In this document: piece after piece, positions 27,824-36,294 of the stretch | Position numbering within the stretch: the stretch's first letter is position 1 | How the letters are laid out: every line of letters begins with the position of its first letter | Origin: Saprospiraceae bacterium | GTDB lineage: Bacteria; Bacteroidota; Bacteroidia; Chitinophagales; Saprospiraceae | DNA: 60,289 nt | Assembly: GCA_028279185.1 (NCBI GenBank) | Contig: JANQSS010000056.1 | Span: forward strand, 1 to 60,289 | Reading direction: 5' to 3' | Made by a program: the position numbers and the translations under genes | Notes under the pieces: generated by a model | What the model was told of the DNA's origin: nothing | What the model saw: the letters and a program-made list of their open reading frames with translations, nothing else | The model's database searches: none

Positions 27824-28950
27824 ATCAGGGAAAAGTATTTATTTCAGGTCAACATATGATATCCGCATTGGGTTTTTCAATTGGCGATCATGTTGATTCG
27901 TTTAATTGTGGTAAGTCAGGGATTTCAAAAGAAAACTATTCTTTTGACTCTTATTGGGTCGGTAAAATCAGTGATGAAAAATTACATGCTGAGCGGAAAT
28001 TTCATAAAATTCCGCGTGCATTTTCCCGACTTGAAGCTTTAAGCGCAATTTCTATTTTGACCTTACGAGGAATGGTTAAAGAAAATTTAAGTCTCCAGTC
28101 GATTCCGGTTTTTTTAGCTTCGACTAAAGGTAATATTGATGCTATTCCACATCACGGCGCTGCGAGCAAAGAACACATTCATTTATCGCATTCTGCCCAA
28201 CGATTAAAATCTTTCTTGTCATTGCAGCATGACGTAACAGTTGTATGCAATGCTTGTACATCAGGACTACAAGCGATAATTTTGGCTGCGCGCTTGATCC
28301 AAGCCAATCATATTACAGAAGCCATCGTTTGTGGTGTGGACGTTTTATCTGAATTTACGCTGAGAGGTTTTTCTTGTCTTCAAGCAATGGCTAAAGTTCC
28401 TTGTCAGCCTTTCGATGAAGCACGCAATGGTATATCGCTGGGGGAAGGCTGTGCTACGATTTATCTTTCAAACAATTCAAGTGATGCAATTGCTCAAATC
28501 GTCGGAATGGGTGTGAGCAATGATGCAAATCACATTTCCGGCCCCTCTCGAACGGGTTCTGGCCTTATTCAGGCAATACGCTCAGCTGTAGACTTGGATT
28601 CTATCCATATTGACTATATAAATGCGCATGGAACGGCAACCAAATACAACGACGAAATGGAAGCGCAAGCATTCAATGCCCTCAATCTACAGCATATTCC
28701 ATTGAACAGTATGAAGGGATATTGGGGTCATACTTTAGGTGCTGCCGGCGTTCTCGAAACCATTGCAGCAACCATCGCTATGCAGCAAGAAACAATTTGG
28801 AAATCCCTCGGGTATGAAAACCACGGGGTCAGTAGGCCATTGGCCGTCACGGATACCTCTGTAAAACGAAAAATTTCTCATTGCCTAAAAACTTCATCAG
28901 GATTTGGCGGTAGCAACGCCTGTTTAATGTTAAAGAATTGTGCAAGTTGA
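27820..28950 (+). CDS. Beta-ketoacyl synthase, active-site complete, GTG start
   Basis: A FabF/FabB-like thiolase-fold condensing enzyme of 376 residues. The nucleophile is Cys146 in VVCNACTSGLQAI; His residues are in NAHGTATKYND and YWGHTLGAAG, so Cys-His-His is intact. It probably performs or starts polyene chain extension on ACP (ApeO/ApeR type). The GTG at 27820 overlaps the previous stop (GTGA). The stop overlaps the next gene's ATG (TGATG). One of two complete ketosynthases in the locus. Confidence 0.88.
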   Translation: MNQGKVFISGQHMISALGFSIGDHVDSFNCGKSGISKENYSFDSYWVGKISDEKLHAERKFHKIPRAFSRLEALSAISILTLRGMVKENLSLQSIPVFLASTKGNIDAIPHHGAASKEHIHLSHSAQRLKSFLSLQHDVTVVCNACTSGLQAIILAARLIQANHITEAIVCGVDVLSEFTLRGFSCLQAMAKVPCQPFDEARNGISLGEGCATIYLSNNSSDAIAQIVGMGVSNDANHISGPSRTGSGLIQAIRSAVDLDSIHIDYINAHGTATKYNDEMEAQAFNALNLQHIPLNSMKGYWGHTLGAAGVLETIAATIAMQQETIWKSLGYENHGVSRPLAVTDTSVKRKISHCLKTSSGFGGSNACLMLKNCAS

Positions 28951-29561
28951 TGAGAACAATTGTGAACAGCGATATATTCGAATTAGTGGATTTTGGAGTT
29001 GCAGGAGGTGAATCCTTAAACCAGCGATTGAAGTCAGCCTATCGAGATCTTGATATTAAATATCCCAAGTTTTACAAAATGGATACTTTTTGTAAAGTGG
29101 GCTTTCTGACCATGGAACATTTAATGATAAAAGCCCCAGTGTCCTTTGATCCCGCTAAAACTGGGATATTCTTGGTGAATCAATATTCCTCCATCGATAC
29201 CGATTTGGCTTTTCATCGTTCTTATAGTCTGCATGAAGAAAGCCTCGCCAGCCCTGGTCTTTTCGTCTACACATTACCCAACATCTTGATCGGCGAATTG
29301 GCCATTCGACATAAAATTACCGGCGAACATGGCTTCTTCATTCTGTCCGACTTTCAATCAGATTTCATATACTTGTATGTTAAATCGCTGCTTGACTCCA
29401 ATGTGTTGGACGCGGCCATACTGGGCACCTGCGAAGTATTTCAAGACGAAGTTTTGTGCGCTATGAAATTGGTCTCCTCCGCATCGGTTCTGGACGAGTC
29501 GTTAAGCTTCGATTTATCTAAGTTTAAAGAATGGATAAAAAAATCGCCACAAGGCAGATGA
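28950..29561 (+). CDS. Short KS-like protein without catalytic residues
   Basis: 203 residues with no ketosynthase active-site Cys or His motifs. The middle (FDPAKTGIFLVNQYSSIDTD and VYTLPNILIGELAIRHK) resembles the N-terminal half of beta-ketoacyl synthases, and LGTCEVFQ near residue 172 fits a thiolase-fold strand. Similar ~200-residue proteins, as I recall, are annotated as 3-oxoacyl-ACP synthase in flexirubin loci. It could be a scaffold or chain-length-control subunit. Its ATG overlaps the KS stop (TGATG), and its stop overlaps the ACP start (ATGA). Function unknown; family resemblance is moderate. Confidence 0.65.
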   Translation: MRTIVNSDIFELVDFGVAGGESLNQRLKSAYRDLDIKYPKFYKMDTFCKVGFLTMEHLMIKAPVSFDPAKTGIFLVNQYSSIDTDLAFHRSYSLHEESLASPGLFVYTLPNILIGELAIRHKITGEHGFFILSDFQSDFIYLYVKSLLDSNVLDAAILGTCEVFQDEVLCAMKLVSSASVLDESLSFDLSKFKEWIKKSPQGR

Positions 29562-29821
29562 GTACTATGGAAGAAACTATAGAAAAACTAAAAGTTCAAA
29601 TCATTGAACAACTGAATTTGGAAGATGTAACACCCGATGAAATAGATGCGGATGCACCATTGTTTGATTCGGACCTGGGACTGGATTCCATTGATGCACT
29701 AGAAATTATTGTAATGCTTGAAAGGGAGTATGGACTTAAGATTCAATCGAAGGAAGAAGGACAGAAAATTTTCTATTCCCTCAAGACAATGGCAGAATTT
29801 GTCACCGAGAAAATAGCTTAG
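29558..29821 (+). CDS. Acyl carrier protein (first of two)
   Basis: An 87-residue ACP that carries the growing chain on phosphopantetheine. The attachment serine is Ser44 in DSDLGLDSIDALEIIV. The acidic helix pattern and YGLKIQSKEEGQKIF helix III are typical. ATG at 29558 overlaps the upstream TGA by four bases, and the TAG stop overlaps the GTG of the next ketosynthase (TAGTG). The frame is open nine codons further upstream, inside the previous gene. It sits between the KS-like fragment and the second KS, as ApeE/F-type ACPs do. Confidence 0.93.
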   Translation: MSTMEETIEKLKVQIIEQLNLEDVTPDEIDADAPLFDSDLGLDSIDALEIIVMLEREYGLKIQSKEEGQKIFYSLKTMAEFVTEKIA

Positions 29822-31023
29822 TGCCTCAAAAAATTTATATCACCGGCTTGGGAATTGTGTCGGCCTTAGGTCCGTCTCTTGAGCATACAGTGGAGGCTCT
29901 GCGCCTTGGACGCACGGGTATTAGAAAAATTAAACACCTTAAAACACGTTATCGAGGAATATTGCCGGCTGGAGAAATAGATTTCACCAATGAAGAGTTG
30001 GCTGAAATGCTACACTTGCCGTCGATAAAACGGTATAGTCGAACAGCCCTTCTTGGCATGCTGGCGGCGAAGCAAGCTTGGCAACACGACGAAAAACTTC
30101 CATTGCGAACAGGGTTTGTATCTGCAACCAGCGTTGGCGGAATCGATCGAAGCGAACTTGCATATAAACATTTTATGGTCAACAATGACATTAGAGGTTG
30201 TTTGCATAAAATGATGTCACACGATTGTGGTGATAGTACCGAGCGGATTGCAGATTTTCTGAACATCAGAGGATTTGTATCGACGATCAGCACAGCATGT
30301 TCATCCTCATCTAATGCGATGATTCTTGGTGGGCGTATGATTCAAAATGGTATGGTCGACAAGATCCTGGTAGGCGGAACGGATGCCTTAACCGTATACA
30401 CCTTAAATGGTTTTCACACGCTGAAGATACTCGATGAAGAGTGGTGTATGCCTTTTGATAAAAATAGAAGGGGGCTTAACTTGGGTGAAGGCGCCGCATA
30501 TTTGACACTCGAATCCGAAGAGTCCATGAAAATTTCGGGCTCCCAACCTCTTTGCGAACTTCGCGGATTTGGAAACACGAACGATGCTTTTCATCAAACT
30601 GCTTCCTCTCCAGATGGAGCTGGCGCCTACCATGCCATGCAATTGGCTCTAAAGCGCGGTAATTTGGACATTAGTGACATCGATTATATAAATGCCCATG
30701 GAACTGCTACGCCAAATAACGACTTATCAGAGGGCACGGCAATTAAAAACCTGTTTAAAGATTATATCCCTCAGTTCAGTTCAACAAAAAGTTTTACAGG
30801 ACATACGTTGGCAGCGGCGGGGGCGATAGAGGCTGTAATTTCCGTGTTACTAATGCGAAATAAAATGCTCGCTCCAAATTTGAACTTCCATGATCGAATG
30901 GATGAATTAAATATAGAACCGGTAAAAATATTTAATCAGGACGTTGAATTAAAGACCGTACTATCCAATTCATTTGGCTTTGGAGGAAACTGTTCTTCAT
31001 TGGTTTTCACGGAAACGGCATGA
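29821..31023 (+). CDS. Second beta-ketoacyl synthase, active-site complete, GTG start
   Basis: A 400-residue FabF-like condensing enzyme. The N-terminus (IYITGLGIVSALGPSLEHTV) is standard; the nucleophile is Cys160 in STISTACSSSSNAM; NAHGTATPNND and FTGHTLAAAGAIEAV carry the two His. This is the most FabF-like of the three and the better candidate for the main elongating ketosynthase, paired with the downstream KS-like subunit. GTG start overlaps the ACP stop. Its TGA overlaps the next gene's ATG. Confidence 0.9.
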   Translation: MPQKIYITGLGIVSALGPSLEHTVEALRLGRTGIRKIKHLKTRYRGILPAGEIDFTNEELAEMLHLPSIKRYSRTALLGMLAAKQAWQHDEKLPLRTGFVSATSVGGIDRSELAYKHFMVNNDIRGCLHKMMSHDCGDSTERIADFLNIRGFVSTISTACSSSSNAMILGGRMIQNGMVDKILVGGTDALTVYTLNGFHTLKILDEEWCMPFDKNRRGLNLGEGAAYLTLESEESMKISGSQPLCELRGFGNTNDAFHQTASSPDGAGAYHAMQLALKRGNLDISDIDYINAHGTATPNNDLSEGTAIKNLFKDYIPQFSSTKSFTGHTLAAAGAIEAVISVLLMRNKMLAPNLNFHDRMDELNIEPVKIFNQDVELKTVLSNSFGFGGNCSSLVFTETA

Positions 31024-32093
31024 ATAATCAAGTATACATAAATGCTTTAGCCTGTATCTCACCTCAGGATACGTTAAATGCTGAACAGTTTTTACAGAGT
31101 AGTGAATTTGTTTCTGGTTCACCGATGAGGAGCATTGAGCCCACTTATAAAGAGCACATCGACCGGCGCTACCTGAGACGAATGGGGCGTATGGTGCGTA
31201 TGGGCGTTGCGGCGGCAACTAAAGCACTAGCTGATGCTGACATAAAAAATCCTGACGCAATTTTAGTTGGGACCGGCATGGGCTGCTTGGAAGATACCGA
31301 AAAGTTTCTTCGTGCGATTTACGAGAGTGATGAAAATATTGCTTCACCAAACCAATTTATCCAATCGACACATAATAATGTGGCCGCCCAGATTGCATTG
31401 ATGTTGGGCTGCTACAATTATAATTTTACGTACGTACATCGCGGATTCTCATTTGAGAGTGCAATGCTCGATGCTATATTACATGTGCAGGAAGCAGGCG
31501 AAAATAAAACTGATATTTTAGTTGGTGCTTGTGATGAACTGACGGATATGTACCTGGAAGTAACTTCGAAATTAAATATTTGGAAATCGAAGGTGCCGAG
31601 ACATAGTTTAAAGTACAATATGGGGATTAAAAGTGAGCAGGGTGAAGGGGCTGCTTTCTTTGCAGTAAGTAACCAAAGATCACAAAATACAATTGCTTCT
31701 CTGGATGCTTTGCGAATGGTTTATAAACCGCAGTCTTCGGCTAGGCTGACAGATGAAATTGACCATTTCCTTGCACGCCAGTCCTTGACACTGGATGACA
31801 TAGACCTTGTCTTACTCGGTTATGACGGAGGGGGTCAAAAAGGAGATGTGTATGATGAAGTCGTTAATTCGGTCTTTGATGGGAAAAATCAAGCGGTTTA
31901 CAAGCATCTTTGTGGCGAATATAAAACGGCAGGAGCATTTGCCACTTGGTTGAGTTGCGAAATGATACGACAGCAACATGTACCTGAGTTTGTTAAATGG
32001 AATGCATTTGAAATCGATACGATCAGGCGCGTTTTGATATTTAACAATTACAATAGTGCTAATTTCGTCCTGTCTTTATTGAGTCATGTTTAA
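31020..32093 (+). CDS. KS-like chain-length-factor candidate, all three catalytic residues replaced
   Basis: A thiolase-fold protein of 357 residues matching the KS length, but not catalytic: the Cys position reads Gly142 (VHRGFSFESAML), the first His motif NAHGT is replaced by YDGGGQKGD, and the GHT His is replaced by LCGEYKTAG. Such proteins act as chain length factors that dimerise with an active KS (ApeC type in aryl-polyene systems). Here the partner is probably the upstream KS at 29821. Starts by ATGA overlap; overlaps the deacetylase by 8 bases. Confidence 0.8.
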   Translation: MNNQVYINALACISPQDTLNAEQFLQSSEFVSGSPMRSIEPTYKEHIDRRYLRRMGRMVRMGVAAATKALADADIKNPDAILVGTGMGCLEDTEKFLRAIYESDENIASPNQFIQSTHNNVAAQIALMLGCYNYNFTYVHRGFSFESAMLDAILHVQEAGENKTDILVGACDELTDMYLEVTSKLNIWKSKVPRHSLKYNMGIKSEQGEGAAFFAVSNQRSQNTIASLDALRMVYKPQSSARLTDEIDHFLARQSLTLDDIDLVLLGYDGGGQKGDVYDEVVNSVFDGKNQAVYKHLCGEYKTAGAFATWLSCEMIRQQHVPEFVKWNAFEIDTIRRVLIFNNYNSANFVLSLLSHV

Positions 32094-32871
32094 TTTTAAG
32101 GCGGTCTCCCTTACGGCTCTGATTCTCATTATCATCCTTGTTATAGTAAATTTTCAAAGGCCGGTCCACTCCGGATATTACATAGGGATAGTTCTCCTTC
32201 ACCTTGTCATGGTTTTATATGGTTCGTTTTCTATTAAATCCAATTTTTTCACAACATCAATTTGTTCATTTAAGTCCACTAAAAATGAAATCGCGTTGAC
32301 ATTTGATGATGGCCCTCATCCTGTTATTACGCCTATTGTTCTTAAGATTTTGAAAGAAAAAAAAGTTAAAGCGACTTTTTTTTGCATTGGACAAAAAGTC
32401 GAACAATTTCCTGAAATTGCAAAACAAATTGTAGAAGAAGGACATGATATTGGTCTGCATTCATTCAGTCATTCTTACTTTTATGACTTTTACTTCAAAC
32501 GGAAACTAATCGATGATCTACGAAAAAATCAGCAAGTAGTTTTCGCGGCAACTGGGATCATTCCCCAGGTATTTCGGCCGCCGTATGGTGTAACGACGCC
32601 ATTTGTGGCCATGGCAGCTCAGGTACTTAAACTGAGCATTCTTGGGTGGTCCGTGCGATCTTTAGATACAGTAACATCCAACCCAAATAAAATATTGAGG
32701 CGTATAGTTCGCAAATTGAAGGCGGGCAGCATAATCTTGTTACATGATCATTTGGAGAAGACGCCAGTTCTTCTACGATCTATTCTCGAGGTGCCAACGA
32801 TTCAGAAATACAATTTTGTTAATCTTCGTCGCATAATTTCCAATCCGATATACAAGATTGATGATCAATGA
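32086..32871 (+). CDS. Membrane-anchored NodB-type polysaccharide deacetylase
   Basis: 261 residues with two N-terminal membrane helices (about 5-22 and 30-50) and a NodB domain facing the periplasm. The metal-site motifs are TFDDGPHP, HSFSHS, RPPYG and LLHDH near the end. Family members remove N- or O-acetyl groups from carbohydrates. Its placement inside the polyene run, overlapping its neighbours by 8 and 4 bases, suggests it acts on a sugar or acyl group linked to the pigment or its anchor. That role is inference. Confidence 0.86.
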   Translation: MFNFKAVSLTALILIIILVIVNFQRPVHSGYYIGIVLLHLVMVLYGSFSIKSNFFTTSICSFKSTKNEIALTFDDGPHPVITPIVLKILKEKKVKATFFCIGQKVEQFPEIAKQIVEEGHDIGLHSFSHSYFYDFYFKRKLIDDLRKNQQVVFAATGIIPQVFRPPYGVTTPFVAMAAQVLKLSILGWSVRSLDTVTSNPNKILRRIVRKLKAGSIILLHDHLEKTPVLLRSILEVPTIQKYNFVNLRRIISNPIYKIDDQ

Positions 32872-33518
32872 TACACTCGATACGTAAGATTACATTTTAT
32901 ATTATTTGGATTATTATTCTGTGCAGTTGTTCGAAAAAGGTTATAAAGCCAGAAATAAATAATAATCTAGATCGACTTGTATTCGCTTCTGCTTTTCATC
33001 AGGATACAATGACACGTGCGTTTGACTTGCACATATATGTGCGGAAGAAGCATGTAAGCGGCGTCTTGTTTTTAAATTATATGTCGGATTCATATCGATT
33101 CACGTTGCTGTCAAAAATGGGACAAAAGTTGTTTGATATTGAATTGCATGGCGATCGCATTCAGGTCAGGTCAATAATTGAGGACTTAAATAAAAAAGTG
33201 ATATTAAATCAGTTGCAGAAGGATTTTTCACTTTTGGTTATGGCCTGTGCCAATCCCAACATACGACATGTAATCGAGAATGACGAAAAAACAACCTATG
33301 GCATCGAATCTTGCGGATCGAATTCAATTGTCCATTTTACATTTAAAGATCATTTCGATACTCCTATAGTTGTTGGAAGTGGAGGGAGAAACAGGCCAAG
33401 ACGATGGGCGAATTTTCATCAATTCAAATTTGGTATTCCTCATTATATTACCATTGAACATCGATCGTTGATTAACTTGCGGCTTGAGTTGAAGTTATTG
33501 GATTTGACAAAGAATTGA
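32868..33518 (+). CDS. Predicted lipoprotein, ApeM/DUF3261-like position
   Basis: A 216-residue protein with a lipoprotein signal: hydrophobic residues 9-19 end in LCSC with Cys21 as the acylated residue (LCSCSKKV). The mature part is soluble. It sits where aryl-polyene loci carry a small outer membrane lipoprotein (DUF3261), and could work with LolA in the same locus. I do not see a motif that fixes the family. Four-base overlap with the deacetylase, and its TGA overlaps the next TTG start. Confidence 0.68.
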   Translation: MIHSIRKITFYIIWIIILCSCSKKVIKPEINNNLDRLVFASAFHQDTMTRAFDLHIYVRKKHVSGVLFLNYMSDSYRFTLLSKMGQKLFDIELHGDRIQVRSIIEDLNKKVILNQLQKDFSLLVMACANPNIRHVIENDEKTTYGIESCGSNSIVHFTFKDHFDTPIVVGSGGRNRPRRWANFHQFKFGIPHYITIEHRSLINLRLELKLLDLTKN

Positions 33519-33886
33519 ATACATTATATACCATATCTCCTTTACAAATCGAACAATCGAAGGTTGAATCGTCGGTTTGTATAAATCCAGAGCATGACTT
33601 ATTCAAAGGTCATTTCCCGCAAAAGCCTGTAGTGCCCGGAGTTTCGATGATTCAGATGATTTCAGACATGGTAAGGTTGTATATTGGAAAGCCTGTAGCA
33701 TTAAAAAGTGCAGCACAAATTAAGTTCTTAAACTTGTGGTTACCTGAAGTAGCCGATCAAGCCGATATAGTGATGAATATAATGGAAGCACATATCGATA
33801 GTATTAAATTGAATGCACAAATTTCAATCAATGGCAAGCCTTTATTTAAAATAAGAGCAAATTTTGGACGAGTCGATTACCTATAA
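33515..33886 (+). CDS. FabZ-like hotdog dehydratase lacking the catalytic Glu, TTG start
   Basis: A 123-residue hotdog protein with the intact FabZ/ApeI motif HDLFKGHFPQKPVVPGV, carrying His33. The catalytic Glu, normally 14 residues on (as in [20 protein letters not shown] of FabZ), is Gln47 in VSMIQMISD. It lacks the N-terminal PHRYP motif. TTG start overlaps the lipoprotein stop (TTGA); no ATG fits. With the other dehydratase at 26952, it is a likely subunit of a heterodimeric dehydratase of the polyene cycle. Confidence 0.84.
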   Translation: MNTLYTISPLQIEQSKVESSVCINPEHDLFKGHFPQKPVVPGVSMIQMISDMVRLYIGKPVALKSAAQIKFLNLWLPEVADQADIVMNIMEAHIDSIKLNAQISINGKPLFKIRANFGRVDYL

Positions 33887-35057
33887 AGAGACTTTTAAGA
33901 AGTGGAACATGTGTGTATTGATTCCTACTTTCAATCATGGGGGCACAGTCACGGATGTCATCGATGGCATGTTGGTTTATACCGATGATGTCATTGTAGT
34001 CAATGACGGTTCCACCGATGGAACAAAGGAGGCATTGGAAGATTATAGTACGCGATGCATGGTGATCAATATGCCTAAAAATCGCGGTAAAGGAGAAGCT
34101 TTACGACGCGGGTTTAAGAGGGCGATGGAATTAAACTTTGACCGGTGTATGACGATCGACGCAGATGGACAACATTTCCCATCTGACGTTCCCGTATTTC
34201 TTGATTACCTACAGCAATATCCCGACGGCCTATTCATGGGTACCCGGACGCTTGACCACGAAAACGTTCCTGGTACGAGTACTTTTGGAAATAAATTCGC
34301 GAATTTTTGGTATTGGGTTATAACAAGCCGTAAATTAAAAGACACACAATCTGGATTCCGAATTTACCCACTAATGACTATGAAAAAAATGAATTTTTAT
34401 AGTCATCGATATGAATATGAGGCAGAAATACTAATTCGATTATCTTGGAGGGACATGGATATTGTGCCCGTTCCGATCAAAGTTTATTATCCACCTGGTG
34501 ATGAGAGAATTACCCATTTTAAGAAGGTAACGGACTTTACAAGAATCACTATTTTGAATATTATTCTTTTAGTGCAGGCGGTGTTTTATTGGCATCCTGT
34601 AATGCTTATTCGAAAAATCAAAAAAAAAAGTCTGAAGCAGCTCATTGATGAACATATATTGAGTATAGATCATAGCAATGCTCGAATTACTGCGGCCCTT
34701 ATGGTTGGAATTTTTTTTGGCGTAGCTCCGATTTGGGGATTTCAAATGTTGTCAATCGTTGGTATCTGCATGCTATTTAATTTAAACAAACCTCTTGCAC
34801 TTTTAATTGCACAAATTAGTTTGCCACCATTGATTCCATTTGTAATCTACTTAAGTTTCAAAATAGGCGGAGTGTTTTTGAAGATGCTTTCAGTGGCCCA
34901 TGTTCAGTCCATTTCATTTTCCAAAGAGCTCAGTCGGGCTGATATAGGGGCAGGCTTATTGCAATATGTTACCGGTGCCTTGTTGTTAGGGTTAGGTCTG
35001 GCGGCGGTCACAGGAGTAGTATCGTATATGCTACTCAGTATTTTTCGAAAAACCTAA
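33864..35057 (+). CDS. GT2 glycosyltransferase fused to DUF2062, TTG start
   Basis: A 397-residue protein. Residues of about 17-240 form a DPM1-like GT2 domain: VLIPTFNHGGTV, VVNDGSTDGT, MTIDADGQH with the metal-binding DxD. The C-terminus is a DUF2062 domain with several membrane helices (VGIFFGVAPIWGFQMLSIVG). It may transfer a sugar to a lipid carrier or to the polyene product at the inner membrane. TTG 33864 overlaps the dehydratase by 23 bases; a later ATG at 33909 would trim the start. It ends the first run of the locus. Confidence 0.84.
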   Translation: MDESITYKETFKKWNMCVLIPTFNHGGTVTDVIDGMLVYTDDVIVVNDGSTDGTKEALEDYSTRCMVINMPKNRGKGEALRRGFKRAMELNFDRCMTIDADGQHFPSDVPVFLDYLQQYPDGLFMGTRTLDHENVPGTSTFGNKFANFWYWVITSRKLKDTQSGFRIYPLMTMKKMNFYSHRYEYEAEILIRLSWRDMDIVPVPIKVYYPPGDERITHFKKVTDFTRITILNIILLVQAVFYWHPVMLIRKIKKKSLKQLIDEHILSIDHSNARITAALMVGIFFGVAPIWGFQMLSIVGICMLFNLNKPLALLIAQISLPPLIPFVIYLSFKIGGVFLKMLSVAHVQSISFSKELSRADIGAGLLQYVTGALLLGLGLAAVTGVVSYMLLSIFRKT

Positions 35058-35124
35058 ACCTCCTTAAACAATGATGGTTTATCCAAGAGCCAATGTATCT
35101 TAAGGCATTTTAAATTACACTTCC

Positions 35125-36294
35125 TTAAAATGCTTCACCAACCGTAATGTAAAATGCACCCCCTTCTTGGCCATACCCATAGTCCAGACGTAAGTTTAAT
35201 TGGTTAGTTTTATCAAGGGTAAATCGTAGGCCTACACCTATGGCGGGAAGAACTTCATCAAGACGAGAATTATTAAGTTTCGACGCAACACCTCCAAAAT
35301 TTGTAAAAACCGTAGCACCAAATCGTCCCTTAATTTTCAATCGACAAGCTAGATTTATGGCATACATAAAATTATCCCGATATCGGCCTTCTAAATATCC
35401 ACGAGCATTTTTTGAGCCCCCATGAAAGGCTAGATAATAAAAGGGAGTGGTTCCACTGGTATATTGTGATATAGCATTTAAAGCGATCACCTTCGTCGAA
35501 GAAATGCTGATATAGTGTGAGGCAAGCATTGTCAAAGAAGAAAAGTTATAGTCACTTCCAAGAACATCGTCATATAACATCCAGGAAAAATCAGCGTACC
35601 AACCTGCAGAGGGGTAAAAAATATGGTCTCGACTATCCAGGATTGCGCGAAATCCTATTCCCGATACACGTCCTCCCGAAGAACCTGTAATGCTGCGCAT
35701 TATTTCACCGTCTGGGTCGAATCGCTGCATTTCGAAGTCGTCGAATCGGTAGCTAAGACCTGCGAAAATGTTCTTGGTCAATCGCTTCGTTCCATTTATT
35801 TCTATGCGAGGGAAGTCTACTTCAAAGCTCTCTTCACTTTCCTTCACCGTTTTCGGCCCAATACCATAGTACCAATAAAAGTATTTATAAAATCCAATTT
35901 CCCCGAAGAGGTAATATTTATTTTCCTCGAAATATAATTTGAATGGAGTGTACAGAATGAGTTGATCTTCGAGCGTATACGTGCCTACAAATTGAATTTG
36001 TGATGGATTTGCGGTCACAGCTTGATTTTTCCATTTAAAAGTATATGCACCTGCAGCTCCAAACCCCCAACTTGTTTCAGGCAAAAAAAAGACTAGCGGG
36101 AATGCTACAAATTTGCCCAGTTTGATTCTATTACTAGTTGTGGAATCACTTACTTGTGCACATGTGTTAGAAGTAGATAGGGATATAAAATTACAACATA
36201 GCCATAAATAGAATACTAAGCGAATTCCACTTTTTGGACTTGCCGGAGGGTTACGAATGAAAAGATTTAATATATTGCTCGATTGAGCGATCAT
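35125..36294 (-). CDS. Omp85-like outer membrane barrel protein without POTRA domains
   Basis: Read on the opposite strand to the polyene genes. A signal peptide ends near residue 45 (FYLWLCCNFISLSTSNTCAQ) after an odd 23-residue lead, so a later start is possible. The rest is alternating beta segments (LGKFVAFPLVFFLPETSWGF, GIGFRAILDSRDHIFYPSAG) as in the surface antigen D15/Omp85 C-terminal barrel, ending in Phe (VGEAF), a usual BAM signal. No POTRA domains: 389 residues is barrel only. It might help export of the product, but its strand and separate promoter give no direct link. Confidence 0.78.
   Translation of the reverse strand: MIAQSSNILNLFIRNPPASPKSGIRLVFYLWLCCNFISLSTSNTCAQVSDSTTSNRIKLGKFVAFPLVFFLPETSWGFGAAGAYTFKWKNQAVTANPSQIQFVGTYTLEDQLILYTPFKLYFEENKYYLFGEIGFYKYFYWYYGIGPKTVKESEESFEVDFPRIEINGTKRLTKNIFAGLSYRFDDFEMQRFDPDGEIMRSITGSSGGRVSGIGFRAILDSRDHIFYPSAGWYADFSWMLYDDVLGSDYNFSSLTMLASHYISISSTKVIALNAISQYTSGTTPFYYLAFHGGSKNARGYLEGRYRDNFMYAINLACRLKIKGRFGATVFTNFGGVASKLNNSRLDEVLPAIGVGLRFTLDKTNQLNLRLDYGYGQEGGAFYITVGEAF

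Noticed and set aside
29949-30293. 114-codon minus-strand open frame inside the second ketosynthase
   Set aside because: Fully inside a certain gene; composition is that of an antisense frame and nothing recognisable is encoded.
35105-35133. AT-rich inverted repeat GCATTTTAA / TTAAAATGC at the convergent junction
   Set aside because: Stem is nine base pairs with only two G-C pairs, has no T tract and overlaps the Omp85-like stop codon; too weak to call a terminator.
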